DNA of 64,000 nucleotides from Tessaracoccus coleopterorum (GTDB lineage: Bacteria > Actinomycetota > Actinomycetes > Propionibacteriales > Propionibacteriaceae), in NCBI RefSeq assembly GCF_011174705.1, contig NZ_JAANIJ010000001.1, positions 1,364,001 through 1,428,000 of the forward strand. Reading direction: 5' to 3'. The notes below the pieces were generated by a model. It did no database searches. It had not been told where the DNA came from and saw nothing but the letters and a program-made list of their open reading frames with translations. Positions 44,158 to 56,774 of the stretch are shown here, piece after piece (position 1 is the first letter of the stretch; each line of letters begins with the position of its first letter). Position numbers and translations under genes: made by a program.

Positions 44158-44751
44158 TCACCAGTCCTTGCGGTCCTCGGCATCGAGGTTGCCCTCGACA
44201 TCGTCGGCTGCGGCCCGGACGGCCTCCGCGGCCTCGTCCGCGGCCTGTACCACGTCGTCGGCGAGATCGGAGGCCGTGTCTGCCAGGTCGTCCACCGTAT
44301 CGGCGGCCCCATCGGCGGCGGCCTTTCCACTTGCCCTGCCCGGTCGACCAGGTCGCGGAACACCTTGCCGAGATCACCGACGAAGCTGTCGAGCTGGTCG
44401 TTGAGTTGGCTCAGCAGGTGCTTCGCGGTGGGTTCCTCGGTGAGGTCCGGGTGATCGGTGGAGTACTGCTTCTTCTGCTCCTCGTAGTACCCCTTGACGC
44501 GGTCACTCACGACCCCGACCAGACCGATGGTGGCGTAGGCCGCGTCGGCGGCCACCTTGGCGAGGTTGTCGCCCAGCTGGTTCAGCTCATCGGTGGCCTT
44601 CTGGAGTCGGTCATGGGCCTCGGTTGCCTGGGCATCGTCCGCATCCACGATCGGCTCGTGTGGGTCACCTCCTCGACGCGCTCGGCGTCGTCGAAGGGGC
44701 ATCGCCGTGGACGTTGTCGGTGTTGTCAGGTCGCTGGGTCTGTTCGCTCAT
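44158..44751 (-). CDS. Acidic helical protein, unknown function
   Basis: About 199 residues from the ATG at 44751 with GAGGAG six bases upstream. It starts MSEQTQRPDNTDNVHGD. The middle is a helical, probably coiled-coil region: AHDRLQKATDELNQLGDN, VKGYYEEQKKQYS and LLSQLNDQLDSFVGDLGKVF. The tail is Ala/Asp-rich with repeating DLADTASDLADD and AADEAAEAVRAAADD, ending DAEDRKDW. The amphipathic Ala/Asp repeats resemble apolipoprotein- or CsbD-like stress proteins, but no family is recognised. Three corrections are needed. Confidence 0.5.
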
Positions 44752-44895
44752 GCTGGCTCCTCGTCGCGTTCTCTCTTACCAGTGTGCGTTGCACACGGCG
44801 CAACCGAAAGGGTGGATGCCCCGGGATCACCCCTGAGCCTCCCCCGAGCGGTCCACCACGATCGACCCCGGCGAGCCGCGCAACGATCCGTCGGC

Positions 44896-45844
44896 TCAGA
44901 ACCCGAGCCTGGCCGCCACCGACCGGATGTGGTCGGCGCTGTTCTGGAGGCCGAGCAGTTCCTGGGCAGACACCGGCAACTCGAGCGGCTTGACGACACC
45001 CTCGCGCCCGATGATCTGCGGCACCGACATGCACACCCCGGAGATGCCGTGCCAGTCGTGCAGCATCGCCGACACGGGAAGCACCGAGTGCTCGTTGCGG
45101 AGGATCGCCTGAATGATCCGGGTGCCCGCGAGCCCGATCGCGTAGTTGGTCGCACCCTTGCCCTCGATCACCTCGTAGGCCGCGCCCACCACCTTCTCGG
45201 CGATCTCGTCGCGACGCTGGAGGCTGAGCTGCCCCGTCTGCTCCTCCCACTGCCGCAGCGGCACGCCACCGATGGTGGAGGTCGACCAGAGGGGATCTCG
45301 GAGTCACCGTGCTCGCCGCACATGTACGCGTGCACGTTGCCCATCGCCACCTCGCACTCCTGGGCCACGAGCCAGCGCAGCCGGGAGGAGTCGAGCACCG
45401 TGCCAGATCCGAACACCTGCTGGTCCGGCAACCCGGAGATCTTCAGCACGGCCTGGGTGGTGACGTCGACGGGGTTGGTGACGAGCAGGAACACGGCGTC
45501 GGGCGACTGTTCGACGAGCCCAGGCACGATCCTGGCCATGAGGCCGACGGTCTTCTCGGCGAGGTCCATCCGCGTCTCGCCCGGCTGCTGCTTGGCTCCC
45601 GCCGCGATGACCACGATGTCCGAGTCGGCCGTGACGGCGACGTCCGCCGATCCCTCGATCTTCGCCGGGGCAGGAACTGGCTGCCGTGCGCCAGGTCCAG
45701 CGCCTCGGCGCGCACCTTCTTCCCGTTGATGTCCATCAGGGCCACCTCAGAGGCCGCCCCGCGGATCAGTGCGGCGTACGCAAGGGAGGTGCCGACGGCG
45801 CCCGCCCCCACGATCGACAGCTTGGTTCCGGTCCGCCTTCTCAC
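44896..45844 (-). CDS. ldh: L-lactate dehydrogenase
   Basis: A NAD-dependent L-lactate dehydrogenase of about 317 residues interconverting pyruvate and lactate. The NAD fold is [17 protein letters not shown] with [24 protein letters not shown] holds the catalytic loop Arg region (an LDH-type QxxGETR, as opposed to malate dehydrogenase). VTNPVDVTT and GEHGDSEIP (catalytic His) follow. Two corrections, near 45665 and 45290, are needed. A hairpin separates it from the hspR operon upstream on the same strand. Confidence 0.93.
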
Positions 45845-45901
45845 AGCTGGGCTCCCCTCATGCCGGTTTCCTGGATCCTACGCGCCGCGATGGACATGCG
45901 G

Positions 45902-45932
45902 CGGCCCGGGACCTGAGCCAGGTCCCGGGCCG
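45902..45932. terminator. Hairpin ending the dnaK-hspR operon
   Basis: Perfect 13-base arms at 45902-45914 and 45920-45932 enclose a five-base loop, 12 bases past the hspR stop. There is no T-tail. Confidence 0.7.
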
Positions 45933-45944
45933 TTGCCACAGGTT

Positions 45945-46378
45945 TCACTGCCGTTCGATGGCCGGAGGCAACGCCCGCGGGTGGGCGGCCGGAACCGTCC
46001 GGTGTAGACGGCGCCTGACGCCTCGGCGGTGAACACGCGCGCCGACGCCTCCTCGGTCTGCAGCCGCCGCACCATGTCGGCCATCCGCTCCACCTGGGCG
46101 CGCATGGAGTCGACCTCCTCCTCGAGTGCGAGGATCCGCCGGATCCCCTCGAGGTTGATCCCCTGCTGCGACAGGTTCTGGACGTGACGCAGCTTCGCGA
46201 CGTCACGCAGCGAGTAGCGGCGACCCCGGCCCCTGGCCCTCTGCGGTACCACCAGCCCGAGCCGGTCGTAGCCGCGGAGGGTCTGGGCGTGCATGTCGGC
46301 CAGCGAGGCGGCCACCGACACCGGAAACACTGCGGCCTCCGGGTCGAATGGTTGCAGGTGCTGGCTCATCTGCCTCAC
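45945..46378 (-). CDS. hspR: Heat-shock repressor HspR (MerR family)
   Basis: About 145 residues. The MerR helix-turn-helix FPVSVAASLADMHAQTLRGY, GLVVPQRARGRGRRYSLRDV and LRHVQNLSQQGINLEGIRRI is the HspR pattern. A coiled coil (EEEVDSMRAQVERMADMV) follows. HspR binds HAIR operators with DnaK as co-repressor. The GTG at 46378 overlaps the dnaJ stop; ATG 46369 is the alternative. One correction near 45985 gives the C-terminus LPPAIERQ. It is last in the dnaK-grpE-dnaJ-hspR operon, and HAIR sites precede dnaK and clpB in this window. Confidence 0.9.
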
Positions 46379-47530
46379 GCGCCGAACAGCGCTTCACGCG
46401 GGTTGGCCTGGTGGGCCTTCTCCGCGTACTCCTGCAGGGCGGCCTTCGCCTCGGGCGACAGGTCGTCCGGGACCTCGACCATGAGGGTGACCAGCAGGTC
46501 GCCCATCGAGCCGTCGGCCTTCCTGACGCCCTTGCCGCGCACCCGCATGGTCCGCCCGTTGGGGTGGACATCGGCACCCGGAGCTTCACGCGGCGGCCGT
46601 CGAGCGTGGGGATCTCGATCTCCGCGCCGAGCGATGCCTCCGCGAACGTCACCGGGACCTCGAGGGTGAGGTTGTTCCCGTTGCGGCCGAACAGCTTGTG
46701 CGGGGTGACCTTGACCGTCACGTACAGGTCCCCCGTCGCGCCGCCGTTCTCACCGGCAGCACCCTTGCCCTTGAGGCGGATGCGCTGCCCGTCCTGCACC
46801 CCGGCCGGGATGCGGACCTGCATCGTCTTGCTGGACCTCCCACGGCCCGAACCCTCACAGGTGGGACACGGGTCGTCGACGAGCAGGCCGCGGCCGAGGC
46901 ACTCGACACACGGCTCACTCATCTGGAACACGCCGCCGCTGTGGGACGACTGCATGCCGGACCCCTCGCAGGAGGGCAGACGCGCGGGAGCGTGCCCGCC
47001 TTCGCCCCGGTTCCGCGGCACGAGCCACACGGCTCGTCCGAGATGGTGCGCAGCGAAATGGTCGCGCCCTCGGCCGCCTGCTCGAACGAGATGGTGGCCT
47101 CGCCCTCGACGTCGGCACCCCTGCGGGGACCCCGCTGGGTCGCCCGCCGGGTGGTGCCGCTGCCGTTGAAGAGCCCACCGAAGATGTCGCCGAGGCCGCC
47201 CGAGTTGGACGCCGCGTTGCGGAACAGGTCGTCGAGGTTCGTCGCCCCGCCCGGCCCGCCCTGCTGGCCGGGACGGTTGAACTTGAAACCGCCACCGAAC
47301 AGGCTCCGCGCGTCGTCGTACTCCTTGCGCTTGTCCTTGTCGCTCAACACCGCGCTGGCCTCGGACGCCTCCTTGAAGCGCGCCTCGGCCGCCTTGTCAC
47401 CGGGGTTCTGATCCGGATGGTTCTCCCGCGCGATCTTGCGGAACGCCTTCTTGATCTCGTCCGCGGACGCGCTCTTGGAGACGCCGAGAATCTTGTAGTA
47501 GTCCTTTTCGAGCCAGTCCTTCGTACTCAC
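46375..47530 (-). CDS. dnaJ: Chaperone DnaJ
   Basis: A Hsp40 of about 386 residues that stimulates the DnaK ATPase. The J-domain ([21 protein letters not shown], the HPD in ENHPDQNPG) is followed by a Gly/Phe-rich stretch, then four zinc motifs ([35 protein letters not shown]), then the C-terminal beta domains ([19 protein letters not shown]). GTG start at 47530 with AAAGGAG upstream. Two corrections, near 46985 and 46565, are needed. It lies between grpE (31-base gap) and hspR (overlap). Confidence 0.93.
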
Positions 47531-47561
47531 TCCCGCTCATCTCCTTTCTGGGGATCGCCGA

Positions 47562-48094
47562 TCAGGGGTTCGCCACCGCGACGCGGGCGGGCCGGATGAC
47601 CCTGCCCTTGAGCTGGTAGCCCTGCTGCATGACCTGGGACACCGTGACAACCTCGACCGGCTGGTCGAGCGGGACGGCCATCAGCGCCTCGTGCAGCATC
47701 GGGTCGAACGCGTCGCCGACCTCGCCGAAGGCGACGAGACCGTGCTTGGCGGTGACCTTCTCGAGTTCATCGGTGACGAGCTTGAAGCCGCCCTCGACGT
47801 CGCCGTGCTGCCTGGCGAGCGAGATGGAGTCGAGCACCGGCATGAAGTCGGTCAGCACCGCCTCGATGCCCGCCTGGCGCGACAGGTCGCGGTCGCGGTC
47901 GACCCGCTTCTTGTAGTTGACGTACTCGGCCTGCAGCCGCTGCAGATCGGCGGTGCGCTCGGCCACGAGGGTCTCGAGCTCCGTCAGCTTCTGCTCGCTG
48001 CCTTCCGCGACCTCCGGGGCAAAGCCCTCGGGCGAGGGCGCCGATTCGGCGCCCTCACCCGTGGTCACGCGGTCCGCATCCTGATGCGAATCGG

Positions 48095-48098
<4 letters not shown>
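47562..48098 (-). CDS. grpE: Nucleotide exchange factor GrpE
   Basis: An intact 178-residue co-chaperone of DnaK that releases ADP. An acidic start is followed by a long helix ([37 protein letters not shown]) and the conserved beta domain [13 protein letters not shown] and [20 protein letters not shown]. The GTG start at 48098 overlaps the dnaK stop (GTGA), so the two are translationally coupled. Confidence 0.95.
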
Positions 48099-49942
<1,844 letters not shown>

Positions 49943-49991
49943 GTGGATTCCTCCTGGAGTCGTGTATCTGTGCGAGATTTCGGGTTGATCC

Positions 49992-50067
49992 CTTGAGCGG
50001 GGTTGACTCAAGTTAATCACATGAGCCAACCAGACTCAAGTTCGAAGTTGAGCCTGGTCGACTCAAG
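49992..50067. promoter_or_regulatory. Three tandem HAIR operators upstream of dnaK
   Basis: Each site has arms of seven bases and a seven-base spacer. Site 1: CTTGAGC (49992-49998) and ACTCAAG (50006-50012). Site 2, weaker: CATGAGC (50020-50026) and ACTCAAG (50034-50040). Site 3: GTTGAGC (50047-50053) and ACTCAAG (50061-50067). They are spaced 28 and 27 bases apart. HspR and DnaK are the known ligands of this motif in actinobacteria. Confidence 0.85.
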
Positions 50068-50089
50068 GCACGTGCCTCACGTCGGTGGG

Positions 50090-51045
50090 TCAGTGGGATG
50101 GGACCATGATCGTGAGGGCGCCCGGGACGACTTCAACGCTCACCGCCCGGATCTCCCCGAAGATGTCGCCGTCCAACTCGATGTCCTCCGGGTCCCGGAG
50201 CACCACATCGATGTGGGAGCACTGCAGGTAGCGCAGCTCACGGGCGTTGTCGTCGCGCTCGCGCAGGCGGGCCGGCTTGAGCCGCCGCAGGAACGCGTTG
50301 TCGACGAGCACCCGCCAGGCCACCAGCAACCATCCGAACGGACCCGTCGGCCGCACCGCCACCACGTCGAGGGCGCCGTCGGTCAGCGAGGCGTCCGGCA
50401 TCAGGGTGACGCCCCGCGCGATGGTGCCGACATTGCCGACCAGCACCGTGTGCACCTTCGCCACCTTCGGGGCCCCACCGTCGACCCGGTACTGAAGCGT
50501 CATCCTCCGGCCCTCGAACAGGGCCGTGAGCCCCGCCTTCACGTAGGCGAGCACACCCACCTTCTTCTTCAACTCCTCGTCGGTCGACGACATGATCCGT
50601 GCGTCGAGGCCCATACCGGCCATCACCGTGAACGCGCGACGCTCCGTCGACCCGTCGGTGCGGGTCCAGGTGGCGATGCCGAGGTCGATCGCGCGGGACT
50701 GCCCGCCCAGTCCCGCCGCGAAGGAGGCGGCAGGATCACCGATCGGGAGGCCGAGTTCATGGGCGAGCAGGTTCCCGGTGCCCCGCGGCACCAGTGCCAG
50801 CGGCACCCCGCTCCCCTCGAGACCCTCGGCCACCGAGCGCACGGTGCCGTCGCCGCCGACGGCGAAGATGAGGTCGCAGCCCTGCGCCACCGCCTCCCGG
50901 GTCTGCCGGGTGCCCGGGAGTCGGCGGTGGTCTCAAGCCACAGCGCCTCGCCGAAGCCCGCCCGGGCCAGCAGCGGGTCCAGGATCTCCGCCAGTTCGGG
51001 GCGTGTCAGCTTGGTGGGGTTGAACACCACGGCGGCGGTAGGCAT
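50090..51045 (-). CDS. Diacylglycerol kinase-family lipid kinase
   Basis: About 319 residues. The DAGK catalytic domain is clear: AAVVFNPTKL, the nucleotide motif FAVGGDGTVRSVAEGL, and VPRGTGNLLAHELGLP. FTVMAGMGLDARIM and the C-terminal LQCSHIDVVLRDPEDIELDGD complete the YegS/DgkB pattern. It phosphorylates diacylglycerol or a related lipid at the membrane; the substrate is not determined. One correction near 50915 is needed. The start is at 51045. It precedes glgX on the same strand with its own start. Confidence 0.88.
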
Positions 51046-51092
51046 GTGCCCATTCTTACCGACGGGCGGGCCTCCACCCCGGCCTGGACACA

Positions 51093-53401
51093 TCACTGCC
51101 CGGACCGCTCCTGCCAGACGACCACCGACCATGCGGGAGCGACCTGGGTGCCGCCGGCCTCCGGCCCCTCACCCTCGGGCCAGAAGTTGGCGTGCGCCTC
51201 CTCGCTGACATCGGTGTTGATCAGCAGGCGCCACGACTCCCCCAGCCCGATCCCGGGGCCGTGAACTCGACGGGAACATCCGCCATGTTGACCATCACGT
51301 AGAAGTTGTCACCGGGCGAGTTGACGTAGACGGCCACGGCGCGGTCCCCTCGGCCGGGCTTCCCACCCCCGTGGGGTGCGGAACAGGAACGACACGTCCT
51401 CATCGTCGGCGATCAGATCGCCCCAGTGGTTCTGCTGCAGCGCCTCATGCCGCTGCCGGAGGTTGGCCACGAAGGTGGCGAACCGGAAGAGGCCGTTGAC
51501 ACCGGCCGGGGTTGCGAACTCGCCGAAGTTGTCGTGGTAGGTGGCGTCGACCCCGCCTCGACCGGCACCCGTTGAGGGGCGTTCGTGGGATCATGGCGTA
51601 GTTGTTGCACATCGCGGGCGAATGGAGCTCCCACGGGTTGTTGTTGCCGTTCTGGGTCCGGCCGAACTCGTCGCCCGCCACCACCATGGGCACGCCGCGG
51701 GAGAAGAACAGGATGGCCCAGAGGTTCCGGGCGCGTTGGCGGCGCAACGCCTGCGAACCGCCCGAGTCCCATGACAGGTTGTCGTCGGATCCGCCGTCGG
51801 ATGGGCCGAACGGGAACGGGTCGCCATTGTTCTTCTTCTGATAGCTGACCAGGTCAGCCATGTTGAAGCCGTCGTGCGCGTCGATGAAATTGATGGTCTT
51901 CTGGGCACCTCCCGAATCGTGGAAGTGGTGGTAGTCGCCGTTGACCATGTCGATGAAACCGGGCGCGTTGCCGTCGCCCTTGGTGAACCGGCGGATGGCA
52001 TCGCGGTAGCGGCCGTTCCACTCACCCCACCCCTTTGGGAAGTTGCCGACCTCGTATCCCCACAGGTCCCACGCCTCGGCGATGACCTCGATGTCCTGTT
52101 CCGCGGCGAAGTCGCGGATCGCGAGCAGCAACGGGTGATCCCCGAAGAACCGCCTCTGCCTGCCCCAGTCCTCCGGGCGGCCTCATCGGGGAGCCTGCCG
52201 AGCACGGTGGCGAGGTCGAACCGGAAGCCGTCGACCTGCATCCAGTCGGTCCAGTACGCCAGCGAGTCGAGCACCAACTGCCGTGCCGCCTCCGATGAGT
52301 AGTTCACCTGGTTCCCGGTGCCGGTGGCGCCGTCGACCAGCAGTTTCGCATCGGTCATCTGGTAGTACTCGGCACCGGCGAACCCGCCGAGCGAGGTGAA
52401 CCCGACGGTGTTGACGTCGCCGCCCCAGTTGCCGCCCTCCGCGGTGTGGTTGTACACGACGTCGAGGTACACCTCGAGCCCCACGTCGTGGAAGGCCGAG
52501 ACCATCTCCTTGAACTCGCGGGTGGGGCCGCCCCAACTGCGGTCGTGGGCGTAGCGGCGGTTGGGCGCGAAGAAGCCGAGCGTCATGTAGCCCCATGCGT
52601 TCGTCTTCGTGTCGCGGCCCGACTCGGATGCGTTGGTCTCGTGCACCGGCAGCAACTCGATGGTGGTGATACCGAGCGCCTTGAGATAGGGGCGAGCATG
52701 CCCGCACCCTTGTAGGTGCCGTGGTACTCCTCGGGATGTCGACCACGGCCCCGAAGCCCGGCTCCCCGCCAGCAGGTCACCGAGGCGCGCCGCCGACGGG
52801 TGCGCGGTCGCCTGCTCGATGGACGCCTCGTAGATGGCGGCACGCTCCCCGGGATCCGGGCTTGGCCGTGACGGGCGTGTGGTCTGCGATGACGACCCCC
52901 TTCGGCGCCCAGCCTGCGGTGTCGATCAGGCGGCGGGCGATGCCGTTGACGAGGTCGCCGCCGGTGCCGAACACCCCGTCGTTGATGCCGACGCGGGCCA
53001 GCTTGTCGGTGTAGACGTTGTGGGTGATCTCCCGGGCGTACGGGTCGAATAGCACCTTGTTGGGGTTGAACCGGTTGCCGTCCTCGTCCAGGTCGGCGAT
53101 GAAGCCCGCCTCGGAGCCGGGGCGCCAGTCCGGGACCAGGGCCAGTTGCGGCCCCAGACGCGGAAACCGTAGAGCGCGTTGAGCTGGAGGCCCTGCAGGT
53201 TGCCGCGCCAGACGCCGTCGGCGCCCTTCGCGAGCAGGAAGGTGTCGGTTGCGCGTTCGGCGAGCGCCTTCGCGAAGATCTCCAGCTGCACGCGGGTCGC
53301 GCCCGGCGCGTAGACGGAAAATGTGATGCCCTCGGCCGACGGGTGCGCGCCCAGCGGCCAGGCCGCGGTCCCCAGGAAGCCTCATCAAGTGCGATGACCA
53401 T
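51093..53401 (-). CDS. glgX: Glycogen debranching enzyme GlgX
   Basis: A GH13 isoamylase-type enzyme of about 772 residues that cleaves alpha-1,6 branches left by GlgP. The N-terminal CBM48 region (GITFSVYAPGATRVQLEIF) is followed by ELLPVHETNASESGRD and LDVVYNHTAEGG. The nucleophile Asp is in VDGFRFDLATVLG, the acid Glu in VIAEAWDLWGYEVGNFP, and the third carboxylate in FIDAHDGFNMADLVSY. The C-terminal beta domain ends SVVVWQERSGQ. About eight corrections are needed. Start ATG at 53401. It works with GlgP (31943) in glycogen breakdown. Confidence 0.92.
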
Positions 53402-53473
53402 GGGCCGAGTCTAGGACTGCGCCTGTGTCAGTCAGGTTTCAGTTCCGGGCCGGGAACGCCTCGAGCCGTCGGG

Positions 53474-53960
53474 TCAGGCCCCTGGCGTCGCGAGGGCGTC
53501 CTTCATCGACTCGGGTCCCCAGACGAGCATCTGGGCGCCCGGGACGGCGAACAGGCGCACCGCGTTGCCGTGGCCGACCCACACGGTGGCCGCGTCGTCG
53601 GGCTGGGCGTACAGCTCGTATCCGGAGGCCAACGCGCTCTGCGTGACGGCGTCGATGACCGCGGCGGGGTCCTCGTCGATCATCATGACGAGGAGTTCCT
53701 GCGAGTCGGTGACGATGCTGGACTCGGGCAGTTTGATACCCGTGGGCACGATGACGTCCTGCGGACCGACCTTGATCGACTCGGTCGAGACCTCGCCGTC
53801 GAACGACTCACCCGTCTCGCCACCGCCAGGGGTCTGGCCCTCGGTGGGGCGCCGGCCTGGGCGGTCGTTGGCCCCGGGGTCGGCGTGGAGTCATCAGAGC
53901 ATCCGGCGAGCGCGACGAGCGCGACGACGGAAAGGGCGGCTGCGGCAAGGCGGGGAACAT
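53474..53960 (-). CDS. Small lipoprotein, unknown function
   Basis: About 163 residues once the N-terminal frames are joined. The corrected start, MFPAL at 53960, gives a hydrophobic Ala/Val segment and a lipobox [10 protein letters not shown], then a Thr/Pro/Gly-rich linker. The last 90 residues fold as one domain ([54 protein letters not shown]). A lipid-anchored exported protein is inferred. Several corrections between 53940 and 53760 make the linker uncertain. No family is recognised. Confidence 0.6.
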
Positions 53961-53986
53961 GCTGTTCAGTCTATGCGTGCGCCGAC

Positions 53987-54897
53987 TCAGGCCTCTGACC
54001 GGTCGAGGCCCGCGAACAGGTCGGTGGCGGGCCCGTCGCCCGGGGGAAAGGACGGCCGTGGCCGAGGAGGTACGCCTCGCCGGCCCCGGGCAGTTCCTGG
54101 ACGATCCGGAAGAACTGCCAGAACGGCTGGTTCGGGTCGACCTGGCTGCGGTAGACGTCCAGTGCCGCGCGACACACGTCGAGCCACGGCTGCGTCTCGA
54201 TGACGGCCACGACCTTGCCCGGGTCCGGGCCGAACGAGTCGGCGTCGCGCTCCTGGTCGGGCCACGGTTCGAGACCACGCTCCTTGGCGATCTCGTAGGC
54301 CTCCACCCACTTCTCGGTGTTGTGCGAGTTCCAGAGCACCCGCTCGATCTGCCAGGGGCGCCGAGGTCGGGTCGGTGGGACGGCGACGCGGCCAGCAGCA
54401 TCGCGTACATCGTGACGCGGTGCGCCTGGATGTGGTCGGGGTGGCCGTAGTTCCCGTGGGGGTCGTAGGTGACGACCACCTGGGGCCTGCGGTCACGGAT
54501 GACCGCGACGAGGAGGTCGGCGGCCTCGAGCAGGTCGGCGCGCCAGAAGGCGTTGTCCGGCACGCTCTCCGGGACCACGACACGGCCACGGTCGTCGTAC
54601 ACCATCCCGGAGTCGTGGTAGCGCCCTCCCCGCCCAGGAAGACGTGGTCGGTGACGCCGATGACGCCCAGGGCCTCCCGATCTCGCCGACGCGGTGGCGT
54701 CCGAGCTCGGCAGGGGTGTAGTGGGCCCACTCGGGCACGAGGATCTCGCCGAGCTCGCCGAGGGTGCAGGTGACAAGCGTCACCTGGGCGCCCTCGGCGA
54801 GGTAGCGCGCCATGGTGGCCGCGCTCTGGCTCGACTCGTCATCTGGATGGGCGTGGACGAGCAGCAGGCGGCGATCGGTTGGCACGGCGTCCAGCAT
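53987..54897 (-). CDS. mshB: Mycothiol biosynthesis deacetylase MshB
   Basis: A zinc deacetylase of about 305 residues removing acetate from GlcNAc-inositol in mycothiol synthesis. The PIG-L/LmbE zinc motif is [13 protein letters not shown], and the second metal ligand region is [31 protein letters not shown] and [10 protein letters not shown] match MshB rather than the related amidase Mca. About four corrections are needed. The start [10 protein letters not shown] is at 54897. Mycothiol restricts the organism to the actinobacteria, supporting the taxonomic placement. Confidence 0.88.
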
Positions 54898-54905
54898 AGG
54901 TGCGC

Positions 54906-55498
54906 TCACCGGCCCAGCAGGGTGGCGAACTCGACGAACCCGTCGGCCGCCACTGGGCGCGCCAGACCCGCGACGGCGTCGGCCAGCTCGTCGGCGGCCT
55001 GGGCGACGCGCCCCGTCAGCGACGCGGCACCCTGCCCGCCGAAGTCAGAGGTGGCCGCGAACACGCCGGTGCGCACCGGGAGGGCCCGAGGTAGCTGAAC
55101 AGCGGCCGCATGGCGAACTCGATCATGAGCGAGTGGCGCTCCGTGCCGCCTGTCGCGGCGAGCAGCACCGGCTTACCCGTGAGGGTGCCGGGCTCGAGGA
55201 TGTCGAAGAAACTCTTGACGAGCCCGCTGATGGAGGCGGAGAAGGTGGGGCTCACCACCACCAGCGCGTCGGCGTCGCGCACCTGTTCGACGACCCGGGC
55301 CAGCTCGCCCATCGGAAAGCCGGTGAGCATGGCGTCGGTGATGGGGTGCGCGAACTCGCGCAGCTCCACCACCGTCTCCTCGAGGGTGTCGTTCCCCAGC
55401 GCTAGCGCGTCGCGGAGGCGGGCAAGGATGTCGTCGCCGAGCACGCGGGTGCTGGACGGCGACCCGAGGCCCCCGGAGATGACGACGATGCGGGACAT
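54906..55498 (-). CDS. NADPH-dependent FMN reductase
   Basis: A flavodoxin-like FMN reductase of about 197 residues (CE1759-like). [20 protein letters not shown] holds the phosphate loop, and [37 protein letters not shown] and MRPLFSYL follow. One correction near 55092 gives the C-terminus VEFATLLGR. Start ATG at 55498. It lies about 50 bases downstream of the luciferase-like gene, a standard pairing in which the reductase supplies reduced FMN to the monooxygenase. Confidence 0.85.
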
Positions 55499-55548
55499 GG
55501 TGGTTCCTGTTCCTCTTCTACTTGATCGGTGAAAATGGGCGCGGCAGG

Positions 55549-56697
55549 TCAGAGCCTGTTGTCGTCCTCGGCGCGGGTGCCGGTCCAGAGGTCGGTCTGC
55601 GGCTCCCCGCGGTCTCGACGGCGGGACCACCGTTGGCGGCGACCCTGTGAGCATGCGTCGGCCCTCGGGCACGCCGGGTCCGCGGAGCGCGGCGAACTCC
55701 CTGCGGAGCACGGGAACGACCTCCTCGCCGAGCAGGTCGAGCTGCTCGAGGACGGTCTTCAGGGGAAGGCCCGCGTGGTCCATCAGGAAGAGCTGGCGCT
55801 GGTAGTCGCCAGCGTAGTCGCGGAACCCGAGCACGCGCTCGATCACCTGCTGCGGCGAGCCGACGGTCAGCGGGGTCTCCCGGGTGAAGTCCTCCAGCGA
55901 CGGCCCGCCACCGTAGACCGGGGCCTTGTCGAAGTAGGGCCGGAACTCCCGGACGGCCTCCTGCGAGTTCTTCCGCATGAACACCTGGCCGCCGAGGCCG
56001 ACGATCGCCTGGTCGGCGCGCCCGTGCCCGTAGTGCTCGAAGCGCCGGCGGTACAGCTCCACCATCCGACGGGTGTGGTCCGAGGGCCAGAAGATGTTGT
56101 TGTGGAAGAAACCGTCGCCGTAGTAGGCGGCCTGCTCCGCGATCTCGGGCGAACGGATCGACCCGTGCCAGACGAACGGCGCCACGCCGTCGAGAGGCCT
56201 GGGGTCGAGGTGAAGCCGTGCAGCGGCGTGCGGAACCGGCCCTCCCAGTTGACGACGCCCTCGCGCCAGAGATCGTGGAGAAGGGCATAGTTCTCGATGG
56301 CGAGCGCGATGCCGTCGCGGATGTCCTTGCCGAACCAGGGGTAGACCGGGCCCGTGTTGCCGCGCCCGAGGGTGAGGTCCATCCGGCCGTCGAGAAGGTG
56401 CTGGAAGGTGGCGTAGTCCTCCGCGATCCGCACCGGATCGGTGGTGGTGATCAGCGTGGTGGCGGTCGACAGGATGATGTTCTTCGTCTGCGCACCGATG
56501 AAGGCCATGGTGGTCGTCGGCGACGAGGCCACGAACGGCGGGTTGTGGTGCTGTCCGACGGCGACGACGTCGAGCCCCACCTCCTCGGCCTTCAGTGCGA
56601 TCGCGACCGTCGCCTTGATGCGCTCGTGCTCCGAGGGCGTGCGGCCGGTCGTGGGGTCGGTGGTGACGTCTCCAACGGTGAAGATGCCGAACTGCAT
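55549..56697 (-). CDS. LLM-class flavin monooxygenase (CE1758-like)
   Basis: About 384 residues from the ATG at 56697, with a strong AAGGAGG five bases upstream. QFGIFTVGDVTTDPTTG, VAVGQHHNPPFVASSP, LSTATTLITTTDPVRIAED, DLTLGRGNTGPVYPWFGKD, AYYGDGFFHNNIFWP and FDKAPVYGGGPSLEDF fit the luciferase-like family that pairs with an FMN reductase. Two or three corrections are needed near 56195 and 55630. With the adjacent reductase it forms a two-component oxygenase. The substrate is unknown. Confidence 0.85.
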
Positions 56698-56734
56698 GTC
56701 TGCCTCCTTGTGCTTACACCAGGCTACAACATGA

Positions 56735-56746
56735 TTGAGTGTTCAA
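56735..56746. promoter_or_regulatory. Small palindrome upstream of the luciferase-like gene
   Basis: TTGAGTGTTCAA is a perfect TTGA-N4-TCAA palindrome in an A/T-rich patch 38 bases before the start. Its size suits a MarR-type repressor, but no such gene is adjacent. Confidence 0.35.
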
Positions 56747-56774
56747 CTATTCCGTGGCGCATCGGCCCACGGCG

